Source: Allosphingosinicella sp.
Lineage (GTDB): Bacteria; Pseudomonadota; Alphaproteobacteria; Sphingomonadales; Sphingomonadaceae
Direction of reading: 5' to 3'
Assembly (NCBI GenBank): GCA_030146745.1
Contig: JASLBD010000082.1
Coordinates: 1 to 7,394, forward strand
DNA: 7,394 nt
The notes under the pieces are model-generated. The model made no database searches and had not been told where the DNA came from. It was given only the letters and a program-made list of their open reading frames with translations. Positions 1 through 5,560 of this stretch are shown here, piece by piece. Each line of letters starts with the position of its first letter. Position 1 is the stretch's first letter. Position numbers and translations under genes: made by a program.

Positions 1-1
1 C

Positions 2-138
2 CCTCTCCCGTCCTTACGGGAGAGGAGGGGCCCGCCGCGAAGCGGTGGGAGGTGAGGGTCTTGCTGAGTCCGCGGTCCAGACCCTCACCTCCCAAGCCTG
101 CGGCTTGGGCCCCTCCTCTCCCGCGAAAGCGGGAGAGG
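2..138. repeat. composite nested inverted repeat (element A)
   Basis: This element has four-way symmetry. An outer perfect stem pairs 17-33 with 107-123 (17 bp), and an inner perfect stem pairs 46-60 with 80-94 (15 bp). The end hairpins are 2-11/16-25 and 115-124/129-138 (loop gaaa). Small hairpins interrupt both sides between the stems: ccgc-gaa-gcgg at 35-45 and aagcc-tgc-ggctt at 94-106. The 61-79 centre is unpaired. It lies downstream of the minus-strand gene that ends at 179, and no ORF in it looks real. The design resembles the REP/MITE-like intergenic repeats common in high-GC alphaproteobacteria. It could fold as a strong RNA structure or a DNA cruciform. No T-run follows it, so an intrinsic terminator role is unproven. 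Confidence 0.85.
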
Positions 139-178
139 GGCGTGTGGGCGGCCGCGCTATGCTGAATGTCGAAACGGC

Positions 179-874
179 CTAAATCCGCCGAAGCTTCGCC
201 CAGACCGGGAAGTGATCGCTCGCCTTGCGCGCTGCGGCGCTCTGGTGGACTCCGGCTTCGTCAATGCCCAGCCCCTCGGTCACCATGATCCGGTCGAGCC
301 GAGCCACCGGCCGGCGGACGTGGAAGCTCCTGCCGCAATCGGCCAGGGTCAGGTGGTGGCAGAAATCGCGCAGGCAGCCGCCGCGGACGCTCCATTCATT
401 GAGATCGCCCATCAGCACCGCCGGCATGGCGCTCTCGCCGGTCTCCAAATGGCCGAGGATGGCATGGGCCTGCTGGCGCCTCCAAAGCCCCGACAGATCG
501 AGGTGCATTCCGATCACCCGCAGCTTCTCGCCGTTCAGGCTTATGTCCGCCATCACCGCCCCGCGCGGCTCGAGCGAGGGGAGGTGGAGCAGCTGCTTGT
601 GGAGGATCTCGACATTCTTCCTCACCAGCAAGGCGTTGCCGTGCCAGCCGATGCTTCCGTCGCGAGCGTCGAAGGCGACCGGCTTATAGTCGCTATGCTC
701 CTCGATCATGTGGAGCGGGATCGCGCTCGCCCGGCTCCCGAACCGCCTGTCGGCCTCCTGAAGCGCGATCACGTCGGCGTCGAGCTCGCGCAACACTTCG
801 AGCGTACGCTCCGGCCTGCGCCGGCGATCGGTGCCGATCGCCTTCCTCATATTGTAGCTGGCGACGCGGATCAT
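179..874 (-). CDS. endonuclease/exonuclease/phosphatase (EEP) family protein
   Basis: This encodes a 231-aa metal-dependent phosphoesterase of the EEP (exonuclease III / DNase I-like) superfamily. The family landmarks appear in order: SYN at residues 6-8 (N8), ALQE with the metal-binding Glu at E40, GMHLDL with H124, GDLN with D157 and N159, RLDRI with D194, and SDH with the terminal catalytic D220-H221. Nothing essential to the fold appears to be missing, and the length suits a single-domain member. I see no convincing signal peptide, so it is probably cytoplasmic. The ATG at 872-874 is chosen because the conserved first strand (IRVASYN) begins at once. The substrate cannot be read from sequence: EEP members cut DNA, RNA, phospholipids or nucleotides. 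It lies 93 bp downstream of the HPF-like gene on the same strand, with repeat B in the gap, so co-transcription is possible. Confidence 0.88.
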   Translation of the reverse strand: MIRVASYNMRKAIGTDRRRRPERTLEVLRELDADVIALQEADRRFGSRASAIPLHMIEEHSDYKPVAFDARDGSIGWHGNALLVRKNVEILHKQLLHLPSLEPRGAVMADISLNGEKLRVIGMHLDLSGLWRRQQAHAILGHLETGESAMPAVLMGDLNEWSVRGGCLRDFCHHLTLADCGRSFHVRRPVARLDRIMVTEGLGIDEAGVHQSAAARKASDHFPVWAKLRRI

Positions 875-894
875 CGGGGGTGGTTAGCTGCCTC

Positions 895-961
895 GTCATT
901 CCCGCGAAAGCGGGAATCCAGTTCCGACTCCGCGCTGGATTCCCGCTTTCGCGGGAATGAC
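895..961. repeat. perfect 27-bp inverted repeat (element B)
   Basis: The left arm 895-921 and right arm 935-961 are exact reverse complements around a 13-base spacer (922-934). Each arm is itself a palindrome: attcccgc-gaaa-gcgggaat. The cccgcgaaagcggg core also occurs in element A at 121-133. It fills most of the gap between the stop of the HPF-like gene (968-970) and the start of the EEP gene (874), ending 6 bases past that stop in the minus-strand direction. This motif type is a familiar dispersed intergenic repeat in many proteobacterial genomes. A role in mRNA 3'-end stability or partial termination between the two genes is inference. Confidence 0.9.
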
Positions 962-967
962 CGCGCG

Positions 968-1300
968 CTACCGCCGATGGTCGTTGAGCTTGCCGAGCTG
1001 GTGGTCGAGCGCCCGCACAACCTTCTTCGCGGCGCCGATCACGGCCCGGTCGAGGGTATTGCCCTCGTCGATCGCGGCGACCGGCGCGATGCCGTTCACC
1101 CGCGCCTCGATCGAGCATCTGAGATCGGCATTGCCGCCGCGCGGTCCGTTGACGTCGGAGACATGGACCTCGACGTCGGTGATCCGTCCCTCGAAGCGGG
1201 CGAGGCGCTGGCGGATCTGCTCCTCGAGTCGGCTGTTGCGTTCGTTGTCGCTGTCGATCTGGTTGTCGGCGTGGATCTGGATGAACAAAACACTCTCCAT
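968..1300 (-). CDS. short HPF/RaiA-family ribosome-associated protein
   Basis: This encodes a 110-aa protein resembling the ribosomal subunit interface family (HPF/RaiA/YfiA, the sigma-54 modulation S30AE fold), whose members bind the 30S A/P-site region and hibernate or protect ribosomes in stationary phase. The pattern fits the beta-alpha-beta-beta-beta-alpha fold: strand 4-10 (VLFIQIH), helix 23-36 (SRLEEQIRQRLARF), strand 42-48 (DVEVHVS), the DVNGPRGG turn 49-56, strand 59-68 (DLRCSIEARV), and long helix 82-105 (TLDRAV...LGKL). It lacks the C-terminal dimerisation domain of long HPF, so it would be a short-type member or a diverged subfamily. The start is the ATG at 1298-1300; the frame runs far upstream antisense to radA, but that part is not protein-like. 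No clear Shine-Dalgarno sequence is seen. It is transcribed divergently from radA and precedes the EEP gene. Confidence 0.8.
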   Translation of the reverse strand: MESVLFIQIHADNQIDSDNERNSRLEEQIRQRLARFEGRITDVEVHVSDVNGPRGGNADLRCSIEARVNGIAPVAAIDEGNTLDRAVIGAAKKVVRALDHQLGKLNDHRR

Positions 1301-1492
1301 TGCTGGCTGGGGCTGAATGCCGGGGAGGGGAGAGCGTTCCAAGAAATCTGATCGTCGCCCCAGCGAAGGCTGGGGCCCCAGGGGGTGAAGGGCCCGGTGC
1401 CTTTCACCCGCGGGGATCCCAGCCTTCGCTGGGATGACGGGTTCATTCACGTTCCCCTTCCGTCCCACCCGCTCCCACGCTAAGCCTGCACC
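1301..1492. promoter_or_regulatory. divergent intergenic region between the HPF-like gene and radA
   Basis: These 192 bases separate the minus-strand HPF-like start from the plus-strand radA start, so both promoters should lie here. The middle is taken up by palindromic element C (1353-1439), leaving only about 50 bases on each side (1301-1352 and 1440-1492) for promoter elements. No canonical -35/-10 pair or strong ribosome binding site is obvious on either side. A TA-containing box (cgctaagc, about 1478-1485) sits shortly before the radA ATG and could be part of a -10 of a very short leader. The promoter role is inferred from gene arrangement, not from a recognised motif. Confidence 0.45.
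1353..1439. repeat. palindromic repeat with three hairpins (element C)
   Basis: Left arm 1353-1379 and right arm 1412-1439 are imperfect reverse complements, differing by one indel and a few bases. Each carries its own hairpin: ccccagc-gaag-gctgggg at 1358-1375 and cccagc-cttc-gctggg at 1418-1433. A third hairpin lies between them, gggtgaa at 1383-1389 with ttcaccc at 1403-1409, extended by three more pairs including one G-T. The core gaaggctggg type is a known kind of dispersed intergenic repeat. It differs in sequence from elements A, B, D and E but shares the plan of hairpin, central hairpin, hairpin. It lies between two divergent promoters. Confidence 0.85.
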
Positions 1493-2860
1493 ATGGCCAA
1501 ACCCAAGAAGCGCTACGTCTGCCAGGCCTGCGGCTCGGTCCAGAACCGCTGGATGGGCCAATGTCCCGACTGCACCGAATGGAACACGCTCGTCGAGGAT
1601 GCCGGAGCGGTCGTCACGCCCTTCTCGGCGCGGCACAATCTGCGCGGCGGCGGGCGGGCGATCGAGCTTGTCGGACTCGACCGCGACGTCGCCCTGCCGG
1701 AGCGCATGTCGACCGGAATCCGCGAGTTCGACCGGGCGATCGGCGGCGGCCTCGTCGCAGGCTCGGCCACCCTCATCGGCGGCGATCCCGGCATCGGCAA
1801 GTCGACCCTGCTCCTCCAGGCGGCGGCGCTGATGGCCAAAGCGGGGCTGCCGGTCGCCTATATTTCCGGCGAGGAGGCGACCGACCAGGTCAGGCTCCGA
1901 GCTCGCCGCCTCGGCCTCGGCGGCGCCCCGGTCCAGCTCGCCGCCGCCACCTCGGTGCGCGACGTCCTCACCACTCTCGGGGAGGGGGCGCCGCCGGCTT
2001 TGCTCGTCATCGATTCGATCCAGACCATGTATTCGGACCTGATCGAAGGCGCGCCCGGAACGGTCAGCCAGGTCCGGGCCTCGGCGGGGGAGCTCATCCG
2101 CTACGCCAAGGAATCGGGCGCCGCCGTCATCCTCGTCGGCCACGTCACCAAGGACGGCGCCATCGCCGGGCCGCGCGTGCTCGAGCATATGGTCGACACG
2201 GTGCTCGCCTTCGAGGGCGAGCGGAGCCACCAGTACCGGATCCTGCGCGCCACCAAGAACCGCTTCGGCGGCACCGACGAGATCGGGGTCTTCGCCATGG
2301 TGGAGGCCGGGCTCGAGGAAGTGGGCAATCCGAGCGCCTTGTTCCTCACCCATCGCGGCGAGGCGGTTTCCGGCGCGGTCGTCTTTCCGGCGCTGGAAGG
2401 AACGAGGCCGGTCCTGGTCGAGATCCAGGCGCTCACCGTCCGCCTCGCCAGCGGCGCCACTCCGCGCCGGGCGGTGGTCGGCTGGGATTCGGGGCGGCTC
2501 GCAATGATCCTCGCCGTCCTGGAGGCGCGTTGCGGCCTCAGCTTCTCGACCGCGGAAGTCTATCTCAACGTCGCCGGCGGCTATCGGCTGAGCGATCCGG
2601 CGGCGGATCTGGCGGTGGCGGCGGCCCTGGTTTCGGCGCTCGCCGAGCGGCCGGTGCCGCCCGAGGCGGTGGCGTTCGGCGAGGTCGCCCTGTCGGGCGA
2701 GCTTCGACCGGTGGCGCACGGGCCGTTGCGGCTCAAGGAGGCGGCGAAGCTGGGGTTCGAGAGGGCGCTGGTTCCCGCGTCGGTGAAGGGCGAGGGCGGG
2801 ATGAGGCTGTCGGGCTTCCGGACTTTGAAGGACCTCGTCGATCATCTGCTGGGGCGGTGA
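1493..2860 (+). CDS. radA: DNA repair protein RadA (Sms)
   Basis: RadA is a RecA-like, DnaB-type ATPase/helicase that drives branch migration and processing of recombination intermediates with RecA. The 455-aa length is typical. An N-terminal C4 zinc finger uses C10, C13, C24 and C27. The ATPase core has Walker A GDPGIGKST (97-105), a Walker B-like strand LLVIDS (170-175), a GHVTKDG segment (216-222), and the RadA-specific KNRFG motif at 255-259. The C-terminal half (about 280-455) is the Lon-protease-like domain, with SDPAADLAVAAAL near 367-379; this domain has a structural, hexamer-forming role in the family and is not proteolytic. The ATG at 1493 places the zinc finger at the usual distance from the N-terminus. 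No strong Shine-Dalgarno sequence precedes it. It is followed after 87 bases by cvpA, a frequent neighbour, with repeat D between them. Confidence 0.98.
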   Translation: MAKPKKRYVCQACGSVQNRWMGQCPDCTEWNTLVEDAGAVVTPFSARHNLRGGGRAIELVGLDRDVALPERMSTGIREFDRAIGGGLVAGSATLIGGDPGIGKSTLLLQAAALMAKAGLPVAYISGEEATDQVRLRARRLGLGGAPVQLAAATSVRDVLTTLGEGAPPALLVIDSIQTMYSDLIEGAPGTVSQVRASAGELIRYAKESGAAVILVGHVTKDGAIAGPRVLEHMVDTVLAFEGERSHQYRILRATKNRFGGTDEIGVFAMVEAGLEEVGNPSALFLTHRGEAVSGAVVFPALEGTRPVLVEIQALTVRLASGATPRRAVVGWDSGRLAMILAVLEARCGLSFSTAEVYLNVAGGYRLSDPAADLAVAAALVSALAERPVPPEAVAFGEVALSGELRPVAHGPLRLKEAAKLGFERALVPASVKGEGGMRLSGFRTLKDLVDHLLGR

Positions 2861-2861
2861 T

Positions 2862-2908
2862 TTGCCTCCCATCTTCAGATCCCCACGCTTCGCGTGGGGA
2901 GGCAAGGT
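2862..2908. repeat. short palindromic repeat after radA (element D)
   Basis: The ends ttgcctccc (2862-2870) and gggaggcaa (2897-2905) are complementary. Within lies a second hairpin, ccccacgc (2881-2888), loop ttc, gcgtgggg (2892-2899), which overlaps the right end, so the two foldings compete. It begins two bases after the radA stop. Its right end, gggaggcaaggt (2897-2908), is identical over 12 bases to the right end of element E (5074-5085), and its left end tgcctccc matches the left end of E. It looks like a miniature member of the same family. No T-run follows, so it is not a textbook terminator. Confidence 0.75.
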
Positions 2909-2947
2909 GCCTTCCCCTCCGCCCGAACCTCCGTTAGCAGTCGCAGC

Positions 2948-3529
2948 ATGACCGCGCTCGACGTCATCGTCCTACTGCTGGTGGGCTGGAACCTCGTCCG
3001 CGGGGCGATGAAGGGCTTCGTCGGCGAGGTCCTGAGCCTCGCCGCCGTCATCGTCGCGATCGTGTTCCTCAAGCTGCTTCACACGCCTGTCACCAATGTG
3101 CTCGAAGGCGCGGTCGGCACCCGCTCGGGAGCCGCCGTTCTCGCTTTCGCCCTGGTTTTCGGGCTCGTCTTCCTGGCCGGCAAGCTGGTCGCCCGTCGGG
3201 TCGGCGGCGGAGTCAAGCGTTCGGTGATCGGCCCCGTCGACCGGGTGCTGGGCGCCGGCTTCGGAGCGCTCAAGGGCATCCTCCTCGCGACCCTGCTCTA
3301 TCTCGGAGCCAACCTCGTCTACGACACGATCTGGGGCGCCCAGTCGGAGCGGCCCGCGTGGATGGCCGATTCGCGCACCTATCCATTGCTCTACGCCAGC
3401 GGCCGGGCCATCGTCGATTTCGTCGAATGGCGCCGCGGCGCTCCCGCCGAGCCCCGCTACCGCCCGCCCCCCGCAGGGGAAAAGGGGGCCCCGCCCGCCA
3501 ACGACAGCGAGACCGCGAACGCATCATGA
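2948..3529 (+). CDS. cvpA: CvpA family inner-membrane protein
   Basis: This encodes a 193-aa CvpA-type membrane protein, a family first linked to colicin V production and later to envelope stress; its molecular role is unsettled. Four hydrophobic segments are visible at about 3-17, 27-44, 61-82 and 104-125. Family signatures include the N-terminal [21 protein letters not shown] pattern (4-27), the GFGALKG motif (104-110), and [14 protein letters not shown] after the last membrane segment (135-148). The tail from about 165 is rich in Pro, Ala and charged residues and probably disordered. The frame stays open upstream to an ATG at 2894, but that lies inside repeat D; the ATG at 2948 begins directly with the conserved first helix and is preferred. 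No clear Shine-Dalgarno sequence is seen. The stop overlaps the cysS start as ATGA. Confidence 0.9.
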   Translation: MTALDVIVLLLVGWNLVRGAMKGFVGEVLSLAAVIVAIVFLKLLHTPVTNVLEGAVGTRSGAAVLAFALVFGLVFLAGKLVARRVGGGVKRSVIGPVDRVLGAGFGALKGILLATLLYLGANLVYDTIWGAQSERPAWMADSRTYPLLYASGRAIVDFVEWRRGAPAEPRYRPPPAGEKGAPPANDSETANAS

Positions 3530-4917
3530 TCCGACTCCACGACACCAAGGCGCGGGAAAAGCGCGACTTCGAGCCCGGCAACCCCGAACGAGTGACCGTC
3601 TACGTCTGCGGTCCCACCGTCTACAACCGCGCCCATATCGGCAATGCCCGGCCGGCGGTGGTCTTCGACGCCCTCGTCGCACTGCTGAGGCACACTTACG
3701 GCTCGGACAAGGTCGTCTATGCCCGCAACGTCACCGACGTCGACGACAAGATCATCGACGCCGCCCGGGCCGAAGGGGTCGATCCGGCCGTCGTCACCCG
3801 CCGCTACGAGGATTTCTACCTCGCCGACATGGGCGCGCTCGGGGTCGGCCCACCCGACCTCGCCCCGAAGGCGACCGGGACGGTGGGCGAGATGGTGGCG
3901 ATGATCGAGCGCCTGATCGAAACCGGCAATGCCTATGAGGCGGACGGCCACGTCCTCTTCCACGTGCCATCGGATCCGGATTACGGCGAGCTCGGCCGCC
4001 GCGACCGCGAGGCGATGATCGCCGGCGCCCGGGTCGAGATCGCCTCCTACAAGAAGGATCCGGCCGACTTCGTGCTGTGGAAGCCGTCGTCGGACGACGT
4101 GATCGGCTGGGACAGCCCCTGGGGCCGCGGCCGCCCCGGCTGGCACATCGAATGCTCGGCGATGATCGAGCGCCACCTCGGCACCACCATCGACATTCAC
4201 GGCGGCGGCCTCGACCTCATCTTCCCCCATCACGAGAACGAGATCGCCCAGAGCCGCTGCGCCCATGAAGGCGCTCCGCTCGCCCGCTACTGGGTCCATA
4301 ACGGCTTCCTGTCGATGGCCGGGGGCGAGAAGATGTCGAAGAGCCTCGGCAATTTCATCACCGTCGGCGAGCTTCTCGACGAAGGCCACAAAGGCGAGAC
4401 TTTGCGCCTGGCGCTTCTGTCGGCCCATTACCGCCAGCCGCTCGAATGGTCGCCTCAGCTGGTCGCCCAGTCGAAGGCGACCCTGGACCGCCTCTACCGG
4501 AGCCTCCTGCCGCCGGTGACGAAGCGCGGGCAGGGCGACATCGCCGAGGTCGAGGCGGCGCTTCGCGACGACCTCAACACCCCTCTCGCTCTGGCTCGGC
4601 TGGGCGAGCTGGCGAAGCTCGGCGACGTCGAGGCGACGAAGCGGGCCGGGGCCCTGCTCGGCCTCCTCCAGCAGGATCCGGTCGAGTGGTTCCAGGGCGC
4701 CGCCGAGCCGGAATCGGACCGGGTCGACCCGCGCCTCCGGGAGGACGCGGCCGGCTTCGCGCTCGGCGCCGCCGATATCCAGCTTCGGATCGACCGCCGC
4801 TCGGAGGCGAAAAAGGCCCGCGACTTCGGCGAGGCCGACCGGATCCGAGCGGACCTGGCGGCGCAGGGTATCGTGCTGGAGGACGGGCCCCAGGGTACGA
4901 CCTGGCGCCGGGCGTGA
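3526..4917 (+). CDS. cysS: cysteine--tRNA ligase (CysRS)
   Basis: This class I aminoacyl-tRNA synthetase activates cysteine with ATP and charges tRNA-Cys in the cytoplasm. Its 463 aa are close to the E. coli enzyme (461). The active-site zinc ligands are all present: C28, C210, H235 and E239, matching the E. coli positions 28, 209, 234 and 238. The HIGH-type motif appears as HIGN at 37-40 and KMSKS at 269-273. GWHIEC (205-210) and [15 protein letters not shown] (225-239) are also characteristic. The C-terminal region has DDLNTPLAL (348-356) and the [12 protein letters not shown] helix (433-444) typical of the anticodon-side domains. The start is the ATG at 3526-3528, overlapping the cvpA TGA; the upstream in-frame extension reads as cvpA in another frame and is not protein-like. 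The overlap suggests translational coupling to cvpA. Confidence 0.98.
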   Translation: MIRLHDTKAREKRDFEPGNPERVTVYVCGPTVYNRAHIGNARPAVVFDALVALLRHTYGSDKVVYARNVTDVDDKIIDAARAEGVDPAVVTRRYEDFYLADMGALGVGPPDLAPKATGTVGEMVAMIERLIETGNAYEADGHVLFHVPSDPDYGELGRRDREAMIAGARVEIASYKKDPADFVLWKPSSDDVIGWDSPWGRGRPGWHIECSAMIERHLGTTIDIHGGGLDLIFPHHENEIAQSRCAHEGAPLARYWVHNGFLSMAGGEKMSKSLGNFITVGELLDEGHKGETLRLALLSAHYRQPLEWSPQLVAQSKATLDRLYRSLLPPVTKRGQGDIAEVEAALRDDLNTPLALARLGELAKLGDVEATKRAGALLGLLQQDPVEWFQGAAEPESDRVDPRLREDAAGFALGAADIQLRIDRRSEAKKARDFGEADRIRADLAAQGIVLEDGPQGTTWRRA

Positions 4918-4918
4918 C

Positions 4919-5085
4919 TGCCTCCCCATGCGCAGCATGGGGAGGGGGACCATGCGAAGCATGGTGGGGGGTAATTGACTTGGAGTCGCAGGTTCGATCG
5001 AGAACCTCGTAGGCTCAGCCAGCTACCCCTCCACCACCCTCCGGCTGGTCCCCCTCCCCACGGCTTCGCCGCAGGGAGGCAAGGT
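4919..5085. repeat. large composite palindromic repeat (element E)
   Basis: Terminal repeats tgcctccc (4919-4926) and gggaggca (5074-5081) bracket the element, which starts two bases after the cysS stop. Inside, 4939-4951 and 5047-5059 pair perfectly over 13 bp (ggggagggggacc type). Local hairpins are 4921-4931/4935-4945 (11 bp, loop gca), 4949-4955/4959-4965 (loop gaa), 4990-4995/5002-5007 (aggttc/gaacct), and an imperfect one around 5052-5079 with ggc-ttc-gcc. The plan (end hairpin, arm with small hairpin, spacer, complementary arm, end hairpin) copies that of element A in different sequence. With its flanks it fills the 202-base gap between cysS and the next gene; no ORF or RNA gene is supported there. 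Confidence 0.82.
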
Positions 5086-5119
5086 AGCGCTCCCGGCAAC
5101 CTCCATCTATAGGCCGCCC

Positions 5120-5560
5120 GTGCCAAGCGCCCTCTACAGCCGCGACATCCTCCGCCTCGCTTCCTCGATCCCGCATCTCGGGCGGCTCGAGCATCCGCAG
5201 GCGAGCGCCGAGAAGAGCTCGCTCGTCTGCGGCAGCCGGGTGGCCGTGGACGTCGCGCTGGACTCGGAGGGCAGGGTGTCCGCCCTTGGCCAGGAGGTGA
5301 AGGCCTGCGCCCTCGGCCAGGCCTCGGCCGCCCTGATGGGCGGCCACGCCATCGGCCGTTCGAGCGCCGAGATCGAGGACGCGCGCGATTCGCTCGCCGC
5401 CTACCTCGCCGGCCAAGCGGAGCATCCGGGGGACTGGCCGGGCCTCGACGTCTTCGCGGAGGCCCGCCGGGTCCCGGCCCGCCATGCCTCGATCCTGCTC
5501 GCCTTCGACGCCGCCGCCGAAGCCGCGGCCGTGGCCCGCAAAGCGGAGGATCGCGGCTGA
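5120..5560 (+). CDS. NifU/IscU-like iron-sulfur cluster assembly scaffold family protein
   Basis: This encodes a 146-aa protein with the NifU N-terminal / IscU / SufU fold, a family that builds or carries Fe-S clusters in the cytoplasm. Visible landmarks are the N-terminal helix YSRDILRLAS (6-15), a HPQASAE segment (25-31), the first Cys in VCGS (C37), the second in ACALGQASA (C63), and the C-terminal helix starting ARHASILLAFDAA (120-132). Two residues differ from canonical IscU: the Asp two after the first Cys (D39 in IscU) is Ser39, and the third ligand Cys (C106 in IscU) appears as Ala123, although the preceding His (H122) is kept. It may therefore belong to a divergent subfamily with limited cluster binding. 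The start is a GTG at 5120 with no clear Shine-Dalgarno sequence; no better in-frame start is seen downstream before the conserved region. It ends one base into the antiporter gene (TGATG). Confidence 0.82.
   Translation: MPSALYSRDILRLASSIPHLGRLEHPQASAEKSSLVCGSRVAVDVALDSEGRVSALGQEVKACALGQASAALMGGHAIGRSSAEIEDARDSLAAYLAGQAEHPGDWPGLDVFAEARRVPARHASILLAFDAAAEAAAVARKAEDRG

Noticed and set aside
895..961. CRISPR-like repeat arrangement from the repeated cccgcgaaagcggg core
   Set aside because: There are only a few copies, in inverted orientation, without regular spacers.
212..1351. A plus-strand open frame across the EEP gene, repeat B and the HPF-like gene
   Set aside because: It runs antisense to two recognisable minus-strand genes and straight through an intergenic repeat, and its protein shows no family features.
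968..2905. A long open minus-strand frame antisense to radA (645 codons), with similar long frames opposite cysS (3457-4962) and opposite the antiporter gene (5401-7293)
   Set aside because: These are shadow frames of high-GC coding DNA. Their translations are rich in Arg, Gly, Asp and Glu without recognisable domains, and the opposite strand carries clear conserved genes. Only the 968-1300 part of the first is a real gene.
2862..2908. Intrinsic (rho-independent) terminator after radA, and likewise the hairpins after cysS
   Set aside because: The hairpins are strong, but no T-run follows on the transcribed strand, and the sequences match a repeat family. Termination there remains possible but is not supported by the canonical pattern.
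2894..2947. An earlier cvpA start at 2894
   Set aside because: It would add 18 residues coded by repeat D and its flank, with no hydrophobic or conserved character. The conserved protein begins at 2948.
4985..5010. A tRNA-like T-arm (ggttcgatcgagaacc) in the cysS to NifU-like gap
   Set aside because: There is no acceptor, D-arm or anticodon arm around it. It is a simple hairpin inside repeat E.
4446..5012. A plus-strand frame overlapping the 3' end of cysS and running into repeat E
   Set aside because: It is out of frame with cysS, low in complexity (Arg/Gly/Pro), and ends in repeat DNA.
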